Assembly (NCBI GenBank): GCA_007753675.1
Contig: CP036432.1
Location: 2,020,394-2,084,393 of the forward strand
Source of the DNA: Stieleria magnilauensis
Lineage (GTDB): Bacteria > Planctomycetota > Planctomycetia > Pirellulales > Pirellulaceae
Length of the DNA: 64,000 nucleotides
Direction of reading: 5' to 3'
A model generated the notes under the pieces. The model was given only the letters and a program-made list of their open reading frames with translations. It ran no database searches and was not told the DNA's origin. This document shows positions 7,087-15,582 of the stretch, piece after piece (the first letter of the stretch is position 1; each line of letters begins with the position of its first letter). Made by a program: the position numbers and the translations under genes.

Positions 7087-8790
7087 ATGTCCACACCGCA
7101 CGGCTGCACCGATGACTCGGACGTCATCGCGACATTCAAGGAGGCTTTGAAGCAACGTGTGGGGCACGAGCGTTTCCAGATTTGGTTCTCGGGCGTTCGC
7201 TTTGTTCTCGAAGCCGCTGACGCAGTTGCCGGGACCGCCGACCCCTCGCGATCGATCGTCGCCGTCGCGGCCGGACAATTCGCTGCCGACCGACTGAGCA
7301 ATCACTACCTGGCCGCGATGCGCGGTGCCGCCGCATCGGCCTGTGGCGCGTCGACGACCGTCAGGGTCCACGTCGAGGATCGCCCCACGCTCCAAGCCGA
7401 GTTGCCATTTGCCGAAGCGGGCGCCAGCGATGCCACCGACGCAGGCGATGCGACCGACGCTCGCGAGCCTGACGAGACTTCCCGCCCCGCGTCCTCGGTG
7501 CGACAAGAACGCCGAACCGCGGCGAAAGCAGCCGCAGCATCCGTCGTGCGAAAGCCGCGGGGCACCCAGTCGCTGCAAGCGATCCTGCGAGACGGCACCG
7601 ATTCACGAAAGTCACCGCGGCCGAAACGAATCGCGACATCGCGACCGACGGTCTCGGCCGCTGGCGCGTTCGCCGGCGGGATCACATCGCAGGCAACAAA
7701 AGCCGAAGTCAAGCCATCGACCACCGAGACGCCCCATCACGCTTCCAACACGCGAAGCGAATGCAGTTGGGAGAACTTTGTCGGCGGGCAGTGCAACGAG
7801 CTGGCGCGGACGGCCTGCAAAATGGCCATCGAAAGCCCCGGTCTGGCGTCCCCCTTGGTCCTGTGGGGACCGCCAGGGTCCGGCAAAACGCACCTGCTGA
7901 GCGCCGTGGCTGGAAAATTACGCGGTCTCCATCGCATGCGACGGGTCGTCTACCTGTCCGCTGAAGAATTCACCAATGACTTCATCAAGGCGCTCAACGG
8001 AAACTGCTTGCCCGCCTTTCGGTCTCGTTTTCGTGACGCCGACGCACTGTTGATCGACGACATCCAATTCTTCGTCGAAAAGAAGGCCACGATTCGTGAA
8101 CTCCACCACACCATCGAGATGCTTGCCGAAGTCGGCAAACCGCTGGTGTTTGCCGGAACCAAGTCGCCCAATGAGATCAACGGACTGGGCGGAGAACTTT
8201 CGGGGCGATTGGCTTCGGGGCTGGTTTGCCAAGTCGAATCGCTGGACACCCAGACGCGAACGCAACTGCTCGCACGCTACGCGGAAGAGCGCTGTTTGAT
8301 CCCTTGGCCCGACGCGACGCTACAAGAAATCGCATCGGTCGCCGGCGGTGACGGGCGACTGCTCAGCGGCATCGTCAATCTGGTCGCACTGCTGCAACGG
8401 ATGCACGGCCAAATGCCCTCGATGGACCAAATCCGTCAGCACGGCGCCCACCTGCTCCGCTCCTCCGGTGTCCCGATCACGCTCAGCGCCATCGAACGTG
8501 CCGTCGAAAAAGTCTTTCAATTGGATTCCAAGTCGCTGCAGTCGGGTTCACAAACCAAGTCCATCACCGAACCGCGAATGCTGGCGATGTACTTGGCCCG
8601 CGAGATGACCAGCAGCGCCTACTCCGAAATCGGCGGGCACTTCGGGGGACGCAGCCACAGCACCGCGATCCTGGCCAATCAGCGTGTCCGCCAATGGCTC
8701 GACGCCGGACGCAGCGTCGGCAGGGGGCAAGCCGCCCTCTCGACCGATGAAGCGATCCGCAGAATCGAATCCATGCTGAAAACGGGGTAG
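7087..8790 (+). CDS. dnaA: Chromosomal replication initiator DnaA (divergent)
   Basis: DnaA opens the replication origin and recruits DnaB. From the ATG at 7087 the product has 567 residues, longer than the usual 440-500 because of an extended Ala/Arg-rich linker (about 105-225). Domain I is residues 12-96 (FKEALKQRVGHERFQIWF). The AAA+ domain has Walker A GPPGSGKT (261-268), Walker B LLIDD (321-325) and sensor I FAGTKSP (355-361). Domain IV is the C-terminal helix-turn-helix at 493-535 with GGRSHSTAI where most DnaA proteins have GGRDHST. Other in-frame starts: ATG at 6895, which has a good GGGAGG site 5 bp before it, and 7063/7066; I prefer 7087 because domain I begins just after it and the residues before it are Cys-rich and unlike a protein. 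dnaB lies next on the same strand; no dnaN is nearby. Confidence 0.88.
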   Translation: MSTPHGCTDDSDVIATFKEALKQRVGHERFQIWFSGVRFVLEAADAVAGTADPSRSIVAVAAGQFAADRLSNHYLAAMRGAAASACGASTTVRVHVEDRPTLQAELPFAEAGASDATDAGDATDAREPDETSRPASSVRQERRTAAKAAAASVVRKPRGTQSLQAILRDGTDSRKSPRPKRIATSRPTVSAAGAFAGGITSQATKAEVKPSTTETPHHASNTRSECSWENFVGGQCNELARTACKMAIESPGLASPLVLWGPPGSGKTHLLSAVAGKLRGLHRMRRVVYLSAEEFTNDFIKALNGNCLPAFRSRFRDADALLIDDIQFFVEKKATIRELHHTIEMLAEVGKPLVFAGTKSPNEINGLGGELSGRLASGLVCQVESLDTQTRTQLLARYAEERCLIPWPDATLQEIASVAGGDGRLLSGIVNLVALLQRMHGQMPSMDQIRQHGAHLLRSSGVPITLSAIERAVEKVFQLDSKSLQSGSQTKSITEPRMLAMYLAREMTSSAYSEIGGHFGGRSHSTAILANQRVRQWLDAGRSVGRGQAALSTDEAIRRIESMLKTG

Positions 8791-8818
8791 GTTTCAGGTT
8801 TCAGGTTTCAGGTTCTAT
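8791..8818. repeat. Heptad tandem repeat, GTTTCAG orientation
   Basis: Three perfect copies of GTTTCAG (8791-8811) followed by a degenerate copy, starting directly at the dnaA stop codon. They are close to the reverse complement of the heptads at 8919-8967. Confidence 0.8.
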
Positions 8819-8918
8819 GAAACCACCCGATATTTTCTTGTCACCGATTTTCTTGTCTGATTCTCCTGTTCCGCCTTCCCTTTTTCTGCCCCCAGTTTTT
8901 CTGCCAACTGCCAACTCA

Positions 8919-8967
8919 CTTGAAACTTGAAACTCCAAACTCGAAACTTAAAACCCGCAGCTTGAAA
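8919..8967. repeat. Heptad tandem repeat, CTTGAAA type, 7 units
   Basis: Seven 7-bp units in register: CTTGAAA twice, then CTCCAAA, CTCGAAA, CTTAAAA, CCCGCAG and CTTGAAA. Together with the oppositely oriented heptads at 8791-8818 it brackets 100 bp between dnaA and dnaB. A similar heptad block occurs at 20551-20620. Confidence 0.8.
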
Positions 8968-9057
8968 CTTTTGTCGAAACACCAGACACTGACCTAGTCT
9001 CCCGCTCGGCGGACTTTGCCGCTGCTTCTTCAAAACCTTCCAGGGATCGGAAACTTC

Positions 9058-10500
9058 ATGGCTGACCAGAACGAACGTCCGTGGGACAAAAAGAAAAAGA
9101 AACCGCTCTCGGCTGCCGAAATCCTTCAGCGCCAGCCGCCCTATGATCTCGAAGCCGAAATGGGCGTGCTGGGCAGCATTCTGCTGTTGCCCGAAGTCTG
9201 TGACGACACCGCGTCCTTGAAAGCGGATGACTTTTACGACGATGCCAATCGGATCTTGTACACGCACTTGCGTGACATGTACGACAACGGCGAGAAGATC
9301 GATGTGATGCTGCTCGTTTCCCGGCTGAAAACGTCGGACGAGTTCGACAAGATCGGTGGGGCCGCGTATCTGGCCAAGCTTTCCAACTCCGTGCCCAACG
9401 CCGCACACGCGGTTTACTATGCCGGCATCGTTTCCGAAAAAGCAGTTTATCGGAACCTGATCAACGCCAGCACCGAAATTCTCCGCGACGCCTACGACCA
9501 GGCCAGCGACGCGCGAGAGCTTTGTGCCCAGGCGGAACAGAAAGTGTTCTCGATCATGGACGGACGCTCGTCCAACTCCCTGCACTCGATGAACGACGTG
9601 CTGCACGCCGCGATGGACCGGATGGAAGCCCGCTTGCGCGGTGAAGTCACCGACGGGACCGTTGAAACCGGTCTGGCCGACTACGACACCATGACCGGCG
9701 GGTTGCACAACGGCGAATTGATCATTCTCGCCGCCCGACCGTCGATGGGAAAAACGGCACTGGCGATGAACATCGCCGAACACGGGGCGATCGAAATGCG
9801 ACAACCGGTGCTGTTTGTTAGCTTGGAAATGTCGGGCATCGAATTGGCCGACCGGATGCTCTGCTCCCTCGCCCGCGTCAACGGTCACCGCCTGCGAAAC
9901 GGAACGATCAGCGCCGAGGACCAAACCCGCTTGATCAACAAGGCTAACGAAATCAGCACCGCGCCGTTTTTCGTCGATGACTCTCCCAGCCGAACGGTCA
10001 GCGAAATCGCCGCCGCCGCACGACGGATCAAACGGCGGCACGGCAGTCTCGGTTTGATCGTGATCGACTACTTGCAACTGATCGAACCGGATAACTCGCG
10101 CGACCCCCGTCAAGAACAAGTCGCAAAGATCGCCCGTCGCCTGAAAGGGATGGCGCGTGAACTGGGCGTCCCGATGTTGTGCCTGTCGCAATTGAATCGC
10201 CAGGCCGAAGACAGCAAAGACCACCGCCCCAAACTCAGCCACTTGCGTGAATCCGGGGCCATCGAGCAAGACGCCGACGTCGTGATGTTCGTCCACCGCG
10301 AAGAGTATTACCATCGCGGTGAAGAACGCGCCCAGTACGCCGGGCAAGCCGAAATCATCATCGCCAAACAGCGGAACGGCCCGGTCGGCGACGTGCAATT
10401 GACCTGGGAATCCGACTTCACCCGGTTCAGCAACCGCGCCCCCGAACACCACGATGAATTCAGCGACTACGCCGAGTTCACCGCGCCCGGCGGGTTCTGA
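9058..10500 (+). CDS. dnaB: Replicative DNA helicase DnaB
   Basis: DnaB is the hexameric helicase that unwinds DNA at the replication fork. The 480-residue product has a Lys-rich N-terminus, the helical N-terminal domain (PPYDLEAEMGVLGSILL, then YYAGIVSEKA), a linker, and the RecA-like domain with Walker A ARPSMGKTA (near residue 226-234), Walker B LIVIDYLQL, the LSQLNR motif and the arginine-bearing C-terminal IAKQRNGPVG. Length and motif order are normal and there is no intein. I chose the ATG at 9058 (MADQNERPWDKKKKK); the frame runs 14 codons further back to 9016. It lies 267 bp downstream of dnaA, separated by heptad repeats, and is followed by a 16-bp tandem array. Confidence 0.96.
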   Translation: MADQNERPWDKKKKKPLSAAEILQRQPPYDLEAEMGVLGSILLLPEVCDDTASLKADDFYDDANRILYTHLRDMYDNGEKIDVMLLVSRLKTSDEFDKIGGAAYLAKLSNSVPNAAHAVYYAGIVSEKAVYRNLINASTEILRDAYDQASDARELCAQAEQKVFSIMDGRSSNSLHSMNDVLHAAMDRMEARLRGEVTDGTVETGLADYDTMTGGLHNGELIILAARPSMGKTALAMNIAEHGAIEMRQPVLFVSLEMSGIELADRMLCSLARVNGHRLRNGTISAEDQTRLINKANEISTAPFFVDDSPSRTVSEIAAAARRIKRRHGSLGLIVIDYLQLIEPDNSRDPRQEQVAKIARRLKGMARELGVPMLCLSQLNRQAEDSKDHRPKLSHLRESGAIEQDADVVMFVHREEYYHRGEERAQYAGQAEIIIAKQRNGPVGDVQLTWESDFTRFSNRAPEHHDEFSDYAEFTAPGGF

Positions 10501-10625
10501 TTGGACAGCGGCATCACTGGTTCACCCAATGCTCATGCACTTACGCGCCGACGCTGCGTAACGCGTGTCCTCGTTCTTTGCATGGCGCCTTGTTTTCGGC
10601 AAGGCCGAGATTTCTTGTGGCTCGA

Positions 10626-10715
10626 ATTGGTCAAAAAATGATGGGGTCAAAAAATCTCAGCAACGGCTCAATCCCCGTTCGATCGCGCTGCCAGAAACCC
10701 CATTTTTTGACCAAT
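10626..10715. repeat. 15-bp inverted repeat at the edge of the 16-bp array
   Basis: ATTGGTCAAAAAATG at 10626-10640 is the exact reverse complement of 10701-10715, the first part of the tandem array. A second TCAAAAAAT occurs at 10646-10654 in the same orientation as the left arm. Confidence 0.8.
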
Positions 10716-10814
10716 CAATTTTTTGACCAATCAATTTTTTGACCAATCAATTTTTTGACCAATCAATTTTTTGACCAACCAATTTTTTGACCAACCAATT
10801 TTTTGACCAACCAA
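10703..10814. repeat. 16-bp tandem repeat, 7 copies, downstream of dnaB
   Basis: Seven exact-length units begin at 10703, 10719, 10735, 10751, 10767, 10783 and 10799. Four read TTTTTTGACCAATCAA and the last three TTTTTTGACCAACCAA. The unit is about 70-75% A+T in otherwise GC-rich DNA. The array lies in the convergent gap between dnaB and the next gene, so it is not a promoter. Confidence 0.92.
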
Positions 10815-10886
10815 TCGCGCGTCCCTCGTTCCGCAAGAGACGCGTTCGGCAAACACCACGATTCCCGCCCGCCTCCGCGGAACGTG

Positions 10887-12815
10887 TCAATCGTCGGTCG
10901 GATCGGCCCGCAGGGTGAAGAACCCGAAGTGAATCCCGTCGGGCTCGTCATATCCGAAAAAACCGGTCGGAGCGAAATACTTTTCGAACTCCGAAAACGG
11001 TGGCAACTCGTTTTGATCAAGCAACTCGGAGAACTTTCGCGCCACGATGTTGTTCTCTCCCGCGCGGCGAATCATGTTGCGTGAGTTCTCGTCTTTGGCC
11101 AAGTCGTAGATCACGCGGATCCCTTGGGCACCGTCGATAAACGACAACAGAAACGGCGATTCCCCATCCAGTTTGCCGCCCAATTCACTCGCCACCAGAT
11201 CGTATTCGGGCAGTTCAACCAGACGCGGCAAGTTGCCGGCATCGGCCAACGCAGCCTTTTCCATGAACTGGGTGCTGTCGGCATAGATCAACCATTTCCC
11301 CAAGATCATGAAACTCGGTTCGGGACGTCGCATGTTCTGGGGAAAATTATCGCCGGGACCACGAAGCCGATAGACGACATGCCCGCTGATCGAATCGACC
11401 TTCATTTGATTCGGCATGCGGTCACGGATCTGCGCCAAATTGGATTTGGTTTTCAGGGCGTCTTTCATCTCGATCGCCAGCACATTGACACCACTGTTGA
11501 AGCGAATCGGCTTTTCCATCCACGTCACGCGGACCAACCGGCCCGTCATGTTCTGCAGCAGATCCTCGCGGAGCTTCACGCCTAAACGTTTCTCAATCGG
11601 CGCCTCTGCGATTTCTTTTAAGGCGTCGGTCCGTTGTTGCAGTTTGTCGATCACCTTGCCAACGTTGTCATACGCTTTTTCGAAATCCCAATTGATCGAC
11701 GTGTAACCGGCCACGGAATCGGGCACCCAGTTGGGCGGAGTCGTGTCACCGGTTTCGGGCCGCAACACGCCCAACACCCCATCGCGCGGCGGATCGATTT
11801 TGATGTGGTAATGCGCGATCCCCTCAAACACGTCGCCGCCGGAAAATGAACTGCCGCCGATCCCGCCGATGCGATTTGCCCCCAAGTCCTGGATCACCGG
11901 CCAAATGAAGCCGGCCGTCAACGATCCGCTGCGCTTGATGACCCGATCGACGATCGCGTGCGGATCGACGAAGAACGTCAGTTGGGGACGGGTTTCCTCG
12001 GCACCAATACAGCGTGAAATGATCGTTCCGAATTTCGCGTTGTCGGCCAACGTCGGTTCATCGTTTTTGTCCAACCAGTGGTTGAGCACATCTTGTGCGG
12101 TCGAATGCCCAACCCCGATCACCAAGGTTCCGTCTTTCTCAAAGAACTCGATCGGCTGCTGGCCGAAACGCCCGGGCAACAGCCGTGTGACTTCAGTCGA
12201 TCCGATTTCACGAATTCGGCGGACGTAGCGGCCCTGCAAGACCTGCTCTTCGAATCGCTCGACGATCGCCATCAATTGATCGATATTGTCGTCCGCATCG
12301 ATGATCAATGTTCCGCCGAACGAATACAACTCACGCCGCTTCTGACGTTCACGGCGTTGCTCCAGTTCGGTTTGGTCTTCGTTTTCTCGGGCCTGAATCT
12401 CTGGTTTTTCATCCTCCTCCAGCGGCTTGACCGGGTGGATCGCAATCGCCACTTGGCCGTGCGGAATCGCCAGCAGCTCGTCCAGATTCACGCCGACCCG
12501 ATCGCTGATTTGATCGAACAAGTCGCGCGCGGTCGCGTAAAACTGATCCGCAAACGGCCTCATTTTGGGATCGTTGATCATCTTGCCGATCGACGTCTTG
12601 TCCATCTGTTTCCGCAAGTCATCGGCACTGTCCAGCCGGACATAAACGAGTGTATCACTTGGTAACAAACGCGGTGCGCCAGGGGCGTCGTCCGCGCCCG
12701 GCTTGCTGTCATCGGCCGCGGAAACGGGAGCGGCCGCCAACATCAAACAAACACAAGCCGATGCGAACACCGGCACAGTGGCGCGAAAAATGGAGACAGG
12801 AGAAGAGATCGACAT
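10887..12815 (-). CDS. Secreted protein of unknown function, 642 aa
   Basis: Starting at the ATG at 12815 the protein has a clear signal peptide (MSISSPVSIFRATVPVFASACVCLMLAAAPVSAAD, cleavage near residue 32-34); the frame is open 64 codons further upstream, but that stretch looks untranslated. The mature part begins with an acidic linker and LLPSDTLVYVRLDSADDLRKQ, then has a central Glu/Arg-rich charged helix (around 170-200) and alternating beta/alpha sequence to the end. The 'PSDTLVYVRL..' opening, followed by repeated phrases such as FEKDGTLVIGVGHS, is familiar from a planctomycete family of large exported proteins with no known role. It is divergent from the BON-domain gene, with about 300 bp between them. 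Confidence 0.85.
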   Translation of the reverse strand: MSISSPVSIFRATVPVFASACVCLMLAAAPVSAADDSKPGADDAPGAPRLLPSDTLVYVRLDSADDLRKQMDKTSIGKMINDPKMRPFADQFYATARDLFDQISDRVGVNLDELLAIPHGQVAIAIHPVKPLEEDEKPEIQARENEDQTELEQRRERQKRRELYSFGGTLIIDADDNIDQLMAIVERFEEQVLQGRYVRRIREIGSTEVTRLLPGRFGQQPIEFFEKDGTLVIGVGHSTAQDVLNHWLDKNDEPTLADNAKFGTIISRCIGAEETRPQLTFFVDPHAIVDRVIKRSGSLTAGFIWPVIQDLGANRIGGIGGSSFSGGDVFEGIAHYHIKIDPPRDGVLGVLRPETGDTTPPNWVPDSVAGYTSINWDFEKAYDNVGKVIDKLQQRTDALKEIAEAPIEKRLGVKLREDLLQNMTGRLVRVTWMEKPIRFNSGVNVLAIEMKDALKTKSNLAQIRDRMPNQMKVDSISGHVVYRLRGPGDNFPQNMRRPEPSFMILGKWLIYADSTQFMEKAALADAGNLPRLVELPEYDLVASELGGKLDGESPFLLSFIDGAQGIRVIYDLAKDENSRNMIRRAGENNIVARKFSELLDQNELPPFSEFEKYFAPTGFFGYDEPDGIHFGFFTLRADPTDD

Positions 12816-13115
12816 CGATTTCGTCTTAGGTAGAAGGGAGTAAAACGCCCGTGAAGTCGTTAGAAACGGGGAAAACGGTTCCAGGGCAAACGACAGCCGC
12901 TGCGGTCCGGCCGGCCCGGTCGCGACCCAACGCAGCGTTGCCGACAGGCAAGTGCGGGCTGGACATGACGGATGATTCGATTCTCCGGGCTCGATCTTGG
13001 TTGGCAACCCACGAAGTGTACTCGGCAGAAACCGAAACGTTTGGAGGCGCCGATGGTTAGACTAACGTAACAGATCAACAAATCTGGTTGCCCATCTTTT
13101 GTCCAAGGTTCCGTC
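12816..13115. other. Divergent intergenic region, no feature seen
   Basis: 300 bp between two genes for exported proteins. It must contain two promoters, but I could not identify good hexamers. Confidence 0.35.
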
Positions 13116-13730
13116 ATGGTCTCACCGAATCGAATCACTCGGTTTTGTCGCTCGCTCTCGATCGTTTTCCTGGCCGCCGTTTTCGCCGCCAGCGGTGGAT
13201 CTGCACAAGCACAGGAAGGGGCCGAAGACACCGGCGGGACCCAGTTCCAAGGCGCCGAGCCGGACTTGAGTGTGTTCGAGGGGGTCGAACGAGGCGATTC
13301 CATTGGCACGGCGGCGACCCAAGGCTTTGGAGTGGTCGCGGAAGCCGGCGGAACGGCCGGACGCACCGCCGGCGGGGCCGGTGGTGGCGGGTTCGGTGGC
13401 GGTGGACTGGGAGGCTTGTTCGGCGCACTCGGCGGAGCGTTCGGAGGCCAAGGAACGTCCACTCAAAAACCGATCATTCGGGTTCGATTGCGATCCGCCA
13501 TCGAGGTGCCGCCGCGTCCGACCACCGAAGTCCAGCAATCCGCCCGGCGAACCTTGAACCGTCTGCCACCGAGCAGTCGTATTCGCGGCGTCAATGTCAC
13601 CATGGACGGACGCACCGCAGTCCTCACCGGCTCTGTCGCCAGCGAGAAAGATCGCCGCATGAGTGAACTGCTGATGCGATTAGAACCCGGCGTCAACCAA
13701 GTCGACAATCGAGTCGTCGTGGGGAACTGA
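13116..13730 (+). CDS. Exported BON-domain protein
   Basis: A 204-residue protein with a signal peptide (residues 1 to about 32, ending AASGGSAQAQ), an acidic segment, a very Gly-rich section at about 78-112 (GGAGGGGFGGGGLGGLFGAL) and a C-terminal BON domain at about 135-204 (RTLNRLPPSSRIRGVNVTMDG, then AVLTGSVASEKDRRMSELL and GVNQVDNRVVV). BON domains bind phospholipid or other envelope surfaces and are typical of osmotic-stress and secretin proteins. The Gly-rich segment probably acts as a flexible linker. The next gene is convergent, 64 bp away. Confidence 0.88.
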   Translation: MVSPNRITRFCRSLSIVFLAAVFAASGGSAQAQEGAEDTGGTQFQGAEPDLSVFEGVERGDSIGTAATQGFGVVAEAGGTAGRTAGGAGGGGFGGGGLGGLFGALGGAFGGQGTSTQKPIIRVRLRSAIEVPPRPTTEVQQSARRTLNRLPPSSRIRGVNVTMDGRTAVLTGSVASEKDRRMSELLMRLEPGVNQVDNRVVVGN

Positions 13731-13775
13731 ATCCCGACTCGGTCGAGTGCGAGCCTGCCGATGCCGGCGTCAACC

Positions 13776-13800
13776 GGCTGATGTCGATGGAGGATCAGCC
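13776..13800. terminator. Small hairpin between convergent genes
   Basis: GGCTGAT at 13776-13782 pairs with ATCAGCC at 13794-13800, followed by TTCTTC on the plus strand. It could terminate the BON gene transcript, though it overlaps the stop codon of the convergent gene. Confidence 0.3.
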
Positions 13801-14247
13801 TTCTTCACGCCATTGCATCTGCCTGCCGCGTTCCCAAACACTCCGCGCGATGGTCCATCCCGCCTGGATCACGATGGCAAACACGACCGTTGCCGCTCCG
13901 ATCGGAGTCTGTGCTTCCCCAGGAGACCACTCCAGCAAGAAGATCGTCAGGAAACAACCGATCGTCATCGCGATCATCGATGCGCTGAGGATCCAAAACC
14001 CGCGCAGTCCAGGCCGAATCGAAAGGACGGCAAGAATGATCGCGCACAACGACAACAGCGGACCGCTGACCACAATCGACTCGATATCATAAACCGCGCA
14101 CGCCGACGCGAGCAGCGATCCCGTCATCAACAGTGCGGCAAACCCGACCGCAAATCGCAATCGTCGACGCCCGAAATCGCTCGGCAGCGGCGGCGCTCGT
14201 TCGGGTGCACTCTGCGGCGCCGCGTAGGGGTTGATTTCCGATACCAT
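13795..14247 (-). CDS. Small four-helix membrane protein (NPYAAP type)
   Basis: A 150-residue protein that begins MVSEINPYAAPQSAPERAPP. The NPYAAP motif near the N-terminus followed by several transmembrane helices is a very common planctomycete design. Four hydrophobic segments are visible: about 33-52, 57-78, 84-106 and 115-134. The function is unknown. It starts only 8 bp after the stop of the MacB-type permease and is probably the last gene of that operon, which would make it an accessory of the transporter, but co-transcription is the only support for that. Confidence 0.8.
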   Translation of the reverse strand: MVSEINPYAAPQSAPERAPPLPSDFGRRRLRFAVGFAALLMTGSLLASACAVYDIESIVVSGPLLSLCAIILAVLSIRPGLRGFWILSASMIAMTIGCFLTIFLLEWSPGEAQTPIGAATVVFAIVIQAGWTIARSVWERGRQMQWREEG

Positions 14248-14255
14248 CTAAATGG

Positions 14256-15566
14256 CTATTCATGACGCAGGGCTTCGATCGGGCTCATGTACGCCGCACG
14301 CCGCGCCGGATAGACCCCAAAAATCAATCCGACGCCGAGCGAGATAAACAGCGACAACAGCACCGACCACAACGCAATTCGAGGCTCGAGAGTATAAACG
14401 ATCTCGGGCAAGATGTCGGGGGAAACCGATGCCACGATGGAACGCAGAACGCGAAAGATCGGCCCGCACAGCAACCCGCACAGCACGCCCAACAGACCAC
14501 CGCTTCCGGTCAGCACCAGCGTCTCGGTCAAGAACTGCTGAATGATGTCGATGCGTCTGGCCCCCAAAGCCCGACGGATCCCGATCTCCCGTGTCCGTTC
14601 GGTCACCGTCGCCAACATGATGTTCATGATCCCGATCCCGCCGACCAACAACGAGATCCCCGCAATGACCACCAACAAGACGTTGAACATCGTGCGTGTC
14701 CGTTCGGCCTGACGCAACAGTTCCTTGGGAACGACGACCGCAAAGTCTTCTTGCTCGTGGTAGGTATCCAACAGGTGCTTGACGATCGCGGCGGTGACGT
14801 CGACGTCTTTGATGTCACGCACCGACAACGTGATCTGCGTCAATTCGACGATCTCGCCCTTGAAATTGAACCCGTCGCCGGTCCGCGTCATGATTTGATC
14901 GCCCACCCGATGCTGGAACGTTTTCAGCGGGATGTAGGCATCGCTGCTGTATTCACGCGCATCGAGTGACCCGCCGACCGCGGCAGAGGCTTCGCGTGGT
15001 TTGGTTTGTCCGATCACCCGGTAGACATCGCTTTCGACCCGCACCTTCTGGCCGATCGGGTCTTCCTGTGGGAACAACCGTCTGGCCGTCCCGTCGGCCA
15101 GGACGACCACATTTTCGCGGTCATCCCGCTCATTGATCCAGCGTCCACGGGCGATCTCCAATCGATTCAGCTGCAAATGCTCCGGCGTGCATCCGACCAA
15201 TTTGGCATCCATCCGCCGCCCACCGACCATGAACTCGCGACGCAGTTCGCGGATCGGCACCGACGTTTCGATCGTCGGCACATTGGACAGAATGCGTCGA
15301 TAGTCGGCCCGTGTGACGCCATACGTTTTGACGCGTTCGTCGGCGTCCTCACTCGACCGTGGCTCGATGGTGCGGACGATGATGTTCTTCGCGCCCAATT
15401 GCAAAATCTGTTGCTGCGCGTCATAGCTGACACCCTCGCCCATCGCGACCAACCAGATCACGGTCGTGGTGCCGATGAAGATCCCCAACGCTGCCAGCGC
15501 CGAACGCAGCTTCTGGACCATCAGACTTTTGAAGCCCAGCTTCAGCGTTTGCGTGAATTTGCCCAT
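14256..15566 (-). CDS. MacB/FtsX-type ABC transporter permease
   Basis: The 436-residue product has the MacB layout: one N-terminal helix (LRSALAALGIFIGTTTVIWL), a periplasmic domain of about 230 residues, then three C-terminal helices. The cytoplasmic coupling stretch between TM2 and TM3, VTERTREIGIRRALGARR, is the family's most conserved part and is intact. Such permeases work with a separate ATPase and a membrane-fusion protein to move lipoproteins, peptides or drugs across the envelope. Here the fusion protein gene is directly upstream (16-bp gap) and a small membrane protein directly downstream, but no ATPase gene lies in the operon, so it must be encoded elsewhere. The start is the ATG at 15566 (MGKFTQTLKLGFKSL). 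Confidence 0.93.
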   Translation of the reverse strand: MGKFTQTLKLGFKSLMVQKLRSALAALGIFIGTTTVIWLVAMGEGVSYDAQQQILQLGAKNIIVRTIEPRSSEDADERVKTYGVTRADYRRILSNVPTIETSVPIRELRREFMVGGRRMDAKLVGCTPEHLQLNRLEIARGRWINERDDRENVVVLADGTARRLFPQEDPIGQKVRVESDVYRVIGQTKPREASAAVGGSLDAREYSSDAYIPLKTFQHRVGDQIMTRTGDGFNFKGEIVELTQITLSVRDIKDVDVTAAIVKHLLDTYHEQEDFAVVVPKELLRQAERTRTMFNVLLVVIAGISLLVGGIGIMNIMLATVTERTREIGIRRALGARRIDIIQQFLTETLVLTGSGGLLGVLCGLLCGPIFRVLRSIVASVSPDILPEIVYTLEPRIALWSVLLSLFISLGVGLIFGVYPARRAAYMSPIEALRHE

Positions 15567-15582
15567 CTCGTTTCAGCCTCGA

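Larger units (their letters stand above)
10501..10886. other. Convergent gap holding the 16-bp array
   Basis: 386 bp between the dnaB stop and the stop of the secreted-protein gene. Apart from the tandem array and its inverted arm I see nothing; no clear terminator was found. Confidence 0.5.

Noticed and set aside
8815-10452. 545-codon open frame on the minus strand opposite dnaB
   Set aside because: It is the antisense shadow of dnaB, whose motifs are unmistakable. Its sequence is rich in His, Gln and Arg with no family resemblance, a common artefact in GC-rich DNA.
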